Below are positions 1-6,248 of a DNA stretch of 6,787 nt, in pieces. The notes under the pieces are model-generated. The model ran no database searches, was not told where the DNA came from, and saw only the letters and a list, made by a program, of their open reading frames with translations. Origin of the DNA: Bacteroidaceae bacterium. Its GTDB lineage: Bacteria > Bacteroidota > Bacteroidia > Bacteroidales > Bacteroidaceae. Made by a program: the position numbers and the translations under genes. The first letter of the stretch is position 1. The number at the start of each line of letters is the position of its first letter. Location: NCBI GenBank assembly GCA_017618515.1, contig JAFZUB010000026.1, forward strand, positions 1 to 6,787, in the 5' to 3' direction.

Positions 1-1103
1 AACTTCGGTTGTGATGAGGACGACTTAGCACTGCCAGTGGTGCGCTCACGCTTAAGCTGGGCGCGGCTGGAGTTAAGTTCTGACTCTTTCTCGTCTTTGC
101 CCTTTTTCGAAGCTTTCTTTGTCTTTCCCTCTTCAAGTTCAGCCACATCAACAGAGTCATTAACAGCACTGGAGTCTTTGCCCCACACATGATCCTGAAG
201 AGTCGTTATCTCCTTCTCTATGCGTGTCTGCTCGGCCTTGAGGGCGGAGTCTGTCTCACAATAATTCTGCAATAAACGACCCTGAAGATTCACTGTCTTG
301 TAAATCTTGCCCTCATATTGATTGGTGGTGAAGTAGTCATCGGCAGAAATCTGCGCAGCATTATTATAGTTGGAGTTCATAAGCACTATATTTGCGAGAT
401 AGGGACTAATCTCCGCATAGTCGAGCCAGAAGAGCGGCGTAGGAGCCTCTTCCTCGCCAAACTCATCGATACCCTTGCGCACGGGGCACAATGCAGTAAC
501 CTGAGTGTGGAATTGGGCCGTATTTTGGTCATAATAGGTAGATTCCTTAATGTAATAGCTCTTTACCTGAGCAGAGGGAATATCGCTGTTGTCAACGCGT
601 ATCTTACCCTCAGCATTGGTTTCAAAGTTTATCTCAAAGCGAGTGAGCATCTCCTTTGGCTGCATCACGTTCTTGGCAGTAAGATTCTCGTTACCATCAA
701 TAGTATATTCGTATGCCTTAATGTCTTTGCGCATCACCAACTTAAAGAGATAGGTAAAGAGATTCATCTTATCGCCTTGTGGCTCCTCAGGAAAATAGAG
801 CACAGCATTGCGATCAGAAGCAAGATCCAGTACCTTATACACATCGCGACGCCAAGCTACATCTTCAGGCATAGCACCCTGGGTAGGAAACTCAAGAGCC
901 GCGCGAGAAGCGCTTGTCACAGGATTGGTAGCACTCTTCTTGGCAGCGGGTGTAGCCGACGATGGACGATTGACCACAGGCGCTTGAGTATTGACGTTCT
1001 TGTCAGCGTCCTTATTAGCCTGCTGACGCACGCGAGCCGGTGGCTGTGCCACAGTAGCTATGGCCACAAGCATTATCGAAAGCAAAAGAATTGTCTTTTT
1101 CAT
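1..1103 (-). CDS. gldN: T9SS periplasmic ring protein GldN/PorN (3' end cut by window)
   Basis: GldN/PorN forms, with the lipoprotein GldK/PorK, the periplasmic ring under the outer membrane that the GldLM motor is thought to drive. About 367 codons are visible and the frame is still open at the left edge, so the C-terminus is missing. Residues 1-19 are a signal peptide (MKK, then a hydrophobic run, cleavage expected at VA|Q20); there is no lipobox. An Ala/Pro/Lys-rich linker spans about 21-70. The folded domain follows, with family-like stretches at DLASDRNAVLYFPEEP (93-108), ALCPVR (204-209) and PTPLFWLDY (221-229). From about residue 318 the sequence becomes Lys/Ser/Glu-rich. The start at 1103 gives the cleanest signal peptide. 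An in-frame ATG at 1109 would add two residues; no clear Shine-Dalgarno sequence separates them. It lies 19 bp (or 13 bp) after gldM on the same strand, so it is probably translated from the same mRNA. Identification by motif and gene order is firm. Confidence 0.93.
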   Translation of the reverse strand, partial: MKKTILLLSIMLVAIATVAQPPARVRQQANKDADKNVNTQAPVVNRPSSATPAAKKSATNPVTSASRAALEFPTQGAMPEDVAWRRDVYKVLDLASDRNAVLYFPEEPQGDKMNLFTYLFKLVMRKDIKAYEYTIDGNENLTAKNVMQPKEMLTRFEINFETNAEGKIRVDNSDIPSAQVKSYYIKESTYYDQNTAQFHTQVTALCPVRKGIDEFGEEEAPTPLFWLDYAEISPYLANIVLMNSNYNNAAQISADDYFTTNQYEGKIYKTVNLQGRLLQNYCETDSALKAEQTRIEKEITTLQDHVWGKDSSAVNDSVDVAELEEGKTKKASKKGKDEKESELNSSRAQLKRERTTGSAKSSSSQPK

Positions 1104-1107
1104 TATC

Positions 1108-1124
1108 ATTGAATATTGAATATT
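1108..1124. repeat. Perfect 7-bp tandem duplication in the gldM-gldN junction
   Basis: The plus strand reads ATTGAATATTGAATATT, a run with exact period 7 (GAATATT twice plus three bases). It covers nearly the whole gap between gldM and gldN. It overlaps two bases of the gldM stop codon (TTA on the plus strand at 1123-1125) and part of the alternative gldN ATG (1107-1109). No function is known to me. It may be a slippage duplication that sets the spacing between stop and start. Confidence 0.75.
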
Positions 1125-2697
1125 ATCTAACTATAACCTCAAGAGCCTGCGGCAGATCGCGCTGTATTCCATCGGGACCCACAGCCTTGACGCGAGTGAT
1201 GTAGAAACGCTTGCCAGCAGAGAGTTTACGGAACATTTCCTTCTGTCGCTCGGAGAATTTAGAACCACTTGATTTCTCTGGTATAGCATTACCCATGTTA
1301 TCATAAAACACGGTTTCGAAGCCAAGTACATTGAAGGAAATATTGAGCAAGCCGTCATCGATGGCTGCGCCGATACCTTCTGTCTGCATGAGAGTAGCCT
1401 TGGCAAACGTACGTCCACCGAGGAAGTGGCTCGTATTGCCGTCCTTATCCTTATAGGGTATATAAGCCGTTGGGTCAGGCAACTTGCGCACCTTGAAAGT
1501 AAATGCACCCATATTTTGGGTAGAGCCATTGACCACGCCAGTAACGTTGAAGGTGACATCCTGCCCCACAGCAGAGGGTCGTGCGATATAGTGGCCGTTA
1601 CCTCCGTTGGATGTGAGGGTTCCTCCGCTCATTGTAAGGCTTATCTTGTCGGGCGAAATACCACTGGCACTCACGCTGATAGGATTGCTGTAGCCAGCAT
1701 AAAGCACATTCATCATTTCGGCGGCTACAGTAGCTCCTGACGGAGGTGCAATCACATTGTATTTCTGCGTAAACTCACGGTGGATAACCTCACCTGCAGC
1801 GTTTGGCATCGTTATGTAGCCTTTGAAGGTATATTCGCCTGGGCCGCCCACGCGGAAATTGTAAGTACCGTCGGGACGTATCTTATTGCCGTTCACATAT
1901 ATCTCCGGACGCTGAGTTGTGTCAATTGCTGCCATAAATATACGACTGCGGAACTCGTCGCCTGGGAATAGTGTAGTTGCCTCGGGGAGACAATATGCAT
2001 TAAGTTCATTCACACGGATATCCTTGATATCGATATTAGAAAGCAACTCATGGAGAACCTCGCTCTCGGCCTGCTTCACATCTGTCTGCAGCTTAGTAAG
2101 CATGGTGGTAGCAGCAATAGCCGGCATAGCTTCAAACATATACTCTTGCCAGTTCTTGCCGAGAGTGCTCTCTGATTTGGGCACATCCGTTGCGAGATTG
2201 GCAGAAACGATGGCAGCCTTACGCTTGTCAGGAATAAGGTTTACTATAAAGTTGCGGTAATTGTTGATCATGTCATAGAGCGCCTTGCCCTTGCCGCGAC
2301 CAGGAGCAAGCATTATCTGGCCAGCCGCCTCCAGATCCTCCTTGTTGACGAGGCTATCCGGACGACCATCGCTACCATCTGCTTCACGTGCGATTGCAAG
2401 TTTCAGTTCCGAGGCAAACTTATAAAGTTCGTCGCTCTTTTTGCGCACAATCTGTGCCTTATCATACCAGGTCTTTACCTTGGCAGGATTCTTCTTCATC
2501 TGCTCGGCAAAGCTCTCGTAGATAGATTTTATCTCATCCTCGGCATTATCAGAAGAACGCTTGAGGCTGTCGCCTACCAGCTGCAGACCCTTGAGCACAT
2601 CGCTGGACACGTTGAGCGCAAGCATCGCCATCAACACCACATACATGAGGTTGATCATCTTCTGGCGCGGTGATATCGGTCTTTTCTTTATTGCCAT
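1123..2697 (-). CDS. gldM: T9SS motor/shaft protein GldM/PorM
   Basis: GldM is the single-span inner-membrane protein whose dimer sits inside the GldL pentamer and reaches across the periplasm to the GldKN ring, passing on proton-motive energy. The protein has 524 residues, close to the family norm. The N-terminus carries the hallmark SPRQKMINLMY (9-19), followed by a hydrophobic segment to about residue 30. R11 and Y19 align by eye with Flavobacterium johnsoniae GldM R9 and Y17, which are reported as functionally important. A helical periplasmic domain (about 31-220) is followed by beta-rich domains (about 225-315 and 320-405). The C-terminal domain starts at the family-typical PDP (407-409) and ends at RDLPQALEVIVR. 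The start at 2697 is supported because the conserved motif begins a few residues later. It lies 57 bp downstream of gldL, the widest gap in the cluster. No truncation or frameshift is visible. Confidence 0.97.
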   Translation of the reverse strand: MAIKKRPISPRQKMINLMYVVLMAMLALNVSSDVLKGLQLVGDSLKRSSDNAEDEIKSIYESFAEQMKKNPAKVKTWYDKAQIVRKKSDELYKFASELKLAIAREADGSDGRPDSLVNKEDLEAAGQIMLAPGRGKGKALYDMINNYRNFIVNLIPDKRKAAIVSANLATDVPKSESTLGKNWQEYMFEAMPAIAATTMLTKLQTDVKQAESEVLHELLSNIDIKDIRVNELNAYCLPEATTLFPGDEFRSRIFMAAIDTTQRPEIYVNGNKIRPDGTYNFRVGGPGEYTFKGYITMPNAAGEVIHREFTQKYNVIAPPSGATVAAEMMNVLYAGYSNPISVSASGISPDKISLTMSGGTLTSNGGNGHYIARPSAVGQDVTFNVTGVVNGSTQNMGAFTFKVRKLPDPTAYIPYKDKDGNTSHFLGGRTFAKATLMQTEGIGAAIDDGLLNISFNVLGFETVFYDNMGNAIPEKSSGSKFSERQKEMFRKLSAGKRFYITRVKAVGPDGIQRDLPQALEVIVR

Positions 2698-2706
2698 TTC
2701 TTTCTA

Positions 2707-2752
2707 ATTAAGGTCGATTAAAGTCATTAGAGTCTTTAAGGTCCTTAAGGGC
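2707..2752. repeat. Degenerate 9-bp tandem array in the gldL-gldM gap
   Basis: On the plus strand five 9-mers follow each other: ATTAAGGTC (2707-2715), one extra G, then ATTAAAGTC, ATTAGAGTC, TTTAAGGTC and CTTAAGGGC (2717-2752). The consensus is about ATTAARGTC. A weaker sixth copy may run into the gldL stop codon at 2755-2757. The array fills most of the 57-bp gap. Within it, TTAAGGTCCTTAA (2736-2748) is a perfect inverted repeat with a one-base centre. The hairpin is too short and has no T-tract, so I do not call it a terminator. The function is unknown. Confidence 0.8.
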
Positions 2753-2754
2753 GG

Positions 2755-3717
2755 TTAAAGCTCGGGGGCTGCAGGATTAGCGGCATTCTTCATATTCACG
2801 GTAAGAGCCTTTATCATTCGGGCATATACTCCGTTGAGTTCCTCTATCTGAGCTGCCATTCGGCTAGTCTGCTCGTTGATGGAATCAATAGTGCCTATCT
2901 GCTGACTGATACTCTTAAGCTGTAGCTCATAAACCGTATTGATACCGGTAAGCGTGCGGTTGAGGTTGGTCATCTCCTCGCTGTCGGTGGTAAGACGTGC
3001 AGACTGCTTCTCTACGCGATCAAGAGTTTCGGTGAGCAACTGCAGTTTCTCCACATACTGACGCGAGGCCTCCTCCATCTCAGGAGTAAGTGAAGCCTGT
3101 GCACGCTGCAGCATCTCCTCGTTGGCAAGACGGATGATGTCAAGCAGACTTCCTCCTCCAATACCCTGCTGTGCGGCCGCAGCCTGCAGGCCCTCGGAAG
3201 GAGTGAACGGGGTAATCACCGGTGCACCTTCGCCACCAACAACAGTCTCGGGCATCTCGCCACCTTCGCCGGCTACACCGCCGCCTCCAATGACGATGGT
3301 GCCACCACCACCGCCACCGCCGCCGATGATGGTAGTTCCACCACCGCCGCCACCGATAATGGTTGTGCCGCCGCCAGTTGCTGTTGCGCCCTCAACAGTT
3401 TCCTCGCTGTCGAAGTCAGCACCAGAAGCTCCTCCTCCAACATAAGCTGGACCAGAGATAGCCGTACCCTGCTGAACTGCAGTAATCTCTGCTGTCTCCT
3501 GCTTCTCTTCGAAAGGACGATCGAAAGCAGAAAGGAAGAATACCACAACCTCAGTACCCATACCTATGAAAAGCATGAGGTTGGCACCGGGTAAGTGAGT
3601 AAGTTTAAACAGGGTACCCAAGATCACAATAGATGCACCCCAGCTATAAGCGTAGTTTAGAAAAGTCTGTCCGGACTTACTGTCCATCCAGCGCTGTAAA
3701 GCTTCTATTATATTCAT
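2755..3717 (-). CDS. gldL: T9SS inner-membrane motor protein GldL/PorL
   Basis: GldL is the inner-membrane stator-like component of the T9SS motor; five copies surround two GldM helices and use the proton gradient. The protein has 320 residues. An N-terminal amphipathic stretch (1-18) is followed by a two-helix hairpin: TM1 about 20-37 and TM2 about 46-64, ending at SAFDRP (63-68). Y24, K38, H41 and E56 align by eye with F. johnsoniae GldL Y13, K27, H30 and E49, the polar residues reported as important for motor function. Residues 70-190 are low-complexity and include a glycine-rich repeat block (115-153). The C-terminal third (about 195-310) is a predicted coiled coil ending in LNGVYARMIKAL, as is typical of GldL. 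The W..VFPEL stretch often found just after TM2 in relatives is not seen here. The gene starts 25 bp after gldK; the upstream GAAGA is a weak possible ribosome-binding site. Identification is firm; the role of the linker is unknown. Confidence 0.97.
   Translation of the reverse strand: MNIIEALQRWMDSKSGQTFLNYAYSWGASIVILGTLFKLTHLPGANLMLFIGMGTEVVVFFLSAFDRPFEEKQETAEITAVQQGTAISGPAYVGGGASGADFDSEETVEGATATGGGTTIIGGGGGGTTIIGGGGGGGGTIVIGGGGVAGEGGEMPETVVGGEGAPVITPFTPSEGLQAAAAQQGIGGGSLLDIIRLANEEMLQRAQASLTPEMEEASRQYVEKLQLLTETLDRVEKQSARLTTDSEEMTNLNRTLTGINTVYELQLKSISQQIGTIDSINEQTSRMAAQIEELNGVYARMIKALTVNMKNAANPAAPEL
3259..3375 (-). repeat. Glycine-rich repeat block inside gldL
   Basis: This segment encodes GldL residues 115-153. 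Three related units are visible: TTIIGGGGGG (118-127), TTIIGGGGGGGG (128-139) and TIVIGGGG (140-147), followed by a GEGG tail. The number of glycines differs between units, as expected from codon-level slippage. On the plus strand the DNA is runs of CCA/CCG/CCT triplets, which also explains a proline-rich antisense frame. The block lies between the membrane hairpin and the cytoplasmic coiled coil. Confidence 0.88.
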
Positions 3718-3742
3718 ATCTTCGTTTGGTTTTACTAATTAT

Positions 3743-5203
3743 TTATCTCTTTCTAGCACTTACACTATTGCGTGTGTTACGCGGATTATCCACTGAAGCA
3801 AGAGAGCGAACACAACGGAATCCTATAAAGGAACGTGGCTGGTTTTGATACTCTTTCTGACGCCAAGCGGAGCGTATCATAGACTCAGGATCTTTCCATG
3901 ATCCACCTCTTACGACCTTGCGCTTCAAGAGATAGGGGTCTTCAATAGCGGCCTTATAGGTCAACTCGGGATTGATATCACTCATCATCTGCACACCAGC
4001 CTGAGTGTAGACGGTAGAAGTCCACTCCGCCACATTGCCGGCCATATCGTACAGTCCGTTAGAGTTGGTGCCATAGATGCCACAACGTGAAGTGATCAGA
4101 TTGCCGTCTTCGGTGTAGTTACCGCGGTCAGGCTTGAAATTGGCATAGAAACAGCCCTGGTTATTCTTCATTGTAGAGTCCGCCCAAGGGAAGGGGTTGC
4201 CTTCCTTACCACGAGCAGCATACTCCCACTCTATCTCCGTCGGCAGACGGTAGCGCTGCATCTGACGCGCCTCCTTGCCAAGGCCTTGCAGCAGATACTC
4301 AGTGCGCCATGCGCAAAAAGCCGTAGCCTGCTCCCATGTGACACCTACTACAGGATAATCGTTATAGTCGTTGGAAGCAAAATATAGTTTTGCGTACTTC
4401 TCGTTGTTTGCGTTGTTAAAATCATTTATCCAGCAAGTAGTGTCAGGATAGATGTTTACAATATAAGTGTTCAAGAAATCATAATATGATGACAGTGGGC
4501 GTGTGATTGTCTGCCTTACAATATTACCGTCATCATCGATGTAAGCGGTATCCTTAGATATCATTACGACCTCATTGGGATCCACGGTAACATCAGTATT
4601 GAGATTACGCTCTGCAGGATTCAAGCGATACTTACGCATTGCTGCCTTCTGGTAGTCGTAGATTTCGTAGCGATAGTTCATCTGCGAAGCATCGAGCATC
4701 TTCTCTCCTGTCACAGGATTGACAGTATATACAGAGTTAATAGCCAACTCCTCACCCTCACTTGCATTCTTATAAGGAATACGACGACTCCAGTCAAGAT
4801 AAGGTTTCTCCAGCGGATTGCCTTCCTTGTCCTCTTGAATCTTGTAAGCATCAATGCCTCCATAATTGGGGTCAGCCAGACGCTCACGCACGATAGAGTC
4901 GCGCACCCACATCACAAACTGACGATACTGCGAGTTGGTAATCTCCTTTTGATCCATCCAGAATCCATCAACCGAAATCTCTTTGGCAGGCACATCAGCA
5001 CCCCAAAGAGTATCATTCTCTGCAAGGCCGACCCTAAGGAAACCCTTCTCCACCTTCACCATTCCATAAGGTGTAGGCTCCACAAACGATTTGCCTGAAA
5101 CGCCGACCACTTCGCCTCCTTGCTGCATACCACCTTTACCAAAGCACGAGCTAAGTAACAAAAGGCCAACAAGGCCGACAACTATGTCTGTAATTCTTTT
5201 CAT
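3743..5203 (-). CDS. gldK: T9SS ring lipoprotein GldK/PorK
   Basis: GldK/PorK is the outer-membrane-anchored lipoprotein of the GldKN ring. The 486-residue protein begins with a lipoprotein signal peptide, lipobox LSSC with the lipidated C20. The residues after C20 (FGKGG) lack the acidic cluster that marks surface-exposed Bacteroidota lipoproteins, so a periplasm-facing anchor is expected. The rest is a formylglycine-generating-enzyme (SUMF1)-type fold: GVTWEQATAFCAW (287-299), RYRLPTEIEWEYAARG (317-332), GLYDMAGNVAEW (383-394), RGGSW (432-436) and GFRCVRS (461-467). The cysteine pair that binds copper in true formylglycine-generating enzymes, expected just after RGGSW, is absent (KDPESMIRSAWR instead). 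The domain is therefore structural, as known for GldK. Residues about 115-275 form the GldK-typical insertion, including YPDTTCWINDF. It lies 48 bp after porP and 25 bp before gldL. The start at 5203 is set by the signal peptide. Confidence 0.96.
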   Translation of the reverse strand: MKRITDIVVGLVGLLLLSSCFGKGGMQQGGEVVGVSGKSFVEPTPYGMVKVEKGFLRVGLAENDTLWGADVPAKEISVDGFWMDQKEITNSQYRQFVMWVRDSIVRERLADPNYGGIDAYKIQEDKEGNPLEKPYLDWSRRIPYKNASEGEELAINSVYTVNPVTGEKMLDASQMNYRYEIYDYQKAAMRKYRLNPAERNLNTDVTVDPNEVVMISKDTAYIDDDGNIVRQTITRPLSSYYDFLNTYIVNIYPDTTCWINDFNNANNEKYAKLYFASNDYNDYPVVGVTWEQATAFCAWRTEYLLQGLGKEARQMQRYRLPTEIEWEYAARGKEGNPFPWADSTMKNNQGCFYANFKPDRGNYTEDGNLITSRCGIYGTNSNGLYDMAGNVAEWTSTVYTQAGVQMMSDINPELTYKAAIEDPYLLKRKVVRGGSWKDPESMIRSAWRQKEYQNQPRSFIGFRCVRSLASVDNPRNTRNSVSARKR

Positions 5204-5251
5204 ATCTTGTATAATATGTAAAATTTCTATGACTATCTTTTTTCTCTCATG

Positions 5252-6211
5252 TTAAAGCAGACGCACGCTCTTATGGCGATTGCGACCCTTCTTGTACAGG
5301 TTTAGCGGGGTCAGGTAGCTAAGCACCACCTCATGGTTGCCATTGCCGAAACCCACGCCCGAGGTGAAAGCCTCGTAGGAATAGCTAATCACTATGCCGT
5401 GGAAACGACCTCCGAGGATAATAGCTGCAGAAGTGGAAGGGCTGTAGCTAAGTCCTCCGAACATCATTTTCTCCCCATTGTCATACTGGAACCGTGTGTG
5501 AATATAGCTTTTGGAATTCACTCCATCGTACATCCAGAAAACATCGGGGTGTATGGTAAATAACGGATTTTTCAATTTAATATTGTATCCGGCTGTAAAA
5601 TAATAGGAACGCTTGATACTCATTTCGTTCGTCTCACCCATCAGAATCTTAGGGGCTGTGATATGCTTAACAGAAGCAGCAGCCCTCAAATCGCGCCACT
5701 TAAAGGCAAGGCCTGCGGAACAGTCAATCTTAGAGCCGTCAATACTACCCGACGGAAACGCCTGGTCGCCCGTCTTGTCCTCAAGATCAACCTTGGAACC
5801 GTCAAACGTCTCGTTAAGCAAGTCCGCCTGTACACCCACGCTCAATGTTCCTCCGAACAGTTTAAGATGGTGAGCATATTGTAGCGCAAAATTCTTCATG
5901 GAGAAGAAACCAGCCTCATCATTCATAAAATAGGCACCAATTCCGTGCTGCGGACCCACAAAGAAAAGTGGCAAATCAACGGCAGCAACCATCGTGGACG
6001 GTGCATGCTCGTAACCCGTAAGCTGAGCGTCATATACACCTATTCCCCTCAACATCTCAGCATTTCCCACGGCAGCAGGATTATATTGGGTTTCCACCAT
6101 CCAAAAATGGGTAAACCCCGGGTCATACTGCGCCTTCAAAGGAAGCACCGAAACCAGGGAAATCGCAGCAATAGCCACGACAAGATAGATATATCTTATC
6201 TCTTTTTTCAT
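5252..6211 (-). CDS. porP: T9SS outer-membrane protein PorP/SprF
   Basis: PorP/SprF family proteins are outer-membrane barrel-like components that accompany the GldKLMN core in T9SS. In Bacteroidales porP is the usual first gene of this cluster. I place the start at 6211 (MKKEIRYIY...), giving 319 residues with a normal signal peptide: basic start, hydrophobic core 8-25 and cleavage at LKA27|Q28. The frame is open 55 codons further upstream, but that would overlap the preceding gene and bury the signal peptide. The mature N-terminus AQYDPGFTHF...QYNPAAVGN (27-50) matches the family's AQ(Y/F)DPQFS...YNPA.AG pattern. Alternating hydrophobic beta-strands follow. The C-terminus has NGNHEVVLSYL (290-300) and a basic tail, NRHKSVRLL. 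It starts 37 bp after the upstream membrane-protein gene, on the same strand. Confidence 0.93.
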   Translation of the reverse strand: MKKEIRYIYLVVAIAAISLVSVLPLKAQYDPGFTHFWMVETQYNPAAVGNAEMLRGIGVYDAQLTGYEHAPSTMVAAVDLPLFFVGPQHGIGAYFMNDEAGFFSMKNFALQYAHHLKLFGGTLSVGVQADLLNETFDGSKVDLEDKTGDQAFPSGSIDGSKIDCSAGLAFKWRDLRAAASVKHITAPKILMGETNEMSIKRSYYFTAGYNIKLKNPLFTIHPDVFWMYDGVNSKSYIHTRFQYDNGEKMMFGGLSYSPSTSAAIILGGRFHGIVISYSYEAFTSGVGFGNGNHEVVLSYLTPLNLYKKGRNRHKSVRLL

Positions 6212-6221
6212 GAAAAAGCTA

Positions 6222-6237
6222 TAACTCTTAACTCTTA
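6222..6237. repeat. Perfect 7-bp tandem duplication upstream of porP
   Basis: The plus strand reads TAACTCTTAACTCTTA, an exact period-7 run of two copies plus two bases. It sits in the 37-bp gap between the membrane-protein gene and the porP start, beginning 10 bp upstream of the porP ATG. On the coding strand it reads TAAGAGT twice. It matches no promoter or riboswitch I recognise. Confidence 0.7.
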
Positions 6238-6248
6238 CACAGTACCTT

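Noticed and set aside
318..1112. A 264-codon plus-strand open frame
   Set aside because: It lies wholly antisense to gldN, whose minus-strand translation shows a signal peptide and family motifs. The plus-strand product resembles no protein I recognise and is a shadow of codon bias.
1131..1559. A 142-codon minus-strand frame overlapping gldM
   Set aside because: It is an alternative frame inside the well-supported C-terminal domain of gldM and has no recognisable features.
2736..2748. Inverted repeat TTAAGGTCCTTAA as a transcription terminator
   Set aside because: The stem is six AT-rich pairs with a one-base centre, which is too tight for a stable RNA loop, and no T-tract follows in the direction of transcription. 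It is better explained by the 9-bp array.
3122..3445. Proline-rich plus-strand open frame
   Set aside because: It is the antisense reading of the glycine codons in gldL; the polyproline is a by-product of the GGN repeat.
3743..5203. GldK as an active formylglycine-generating (sulfatase-activating) enzyme
   Set aside because: The fold matches, but the catalytic cysteine pair after RGGSW is missing, and the gene sits in the T9SS operon with GldK-specific insertions.
5204..5251. A promoter in the porP-gldK gap
   Set aside because: I looked for the Bacteroidota pattern (TTTG near -33, TAnnTTTG near -7) in this and the other gaps and found no convincing match, so no promoter is annotated.
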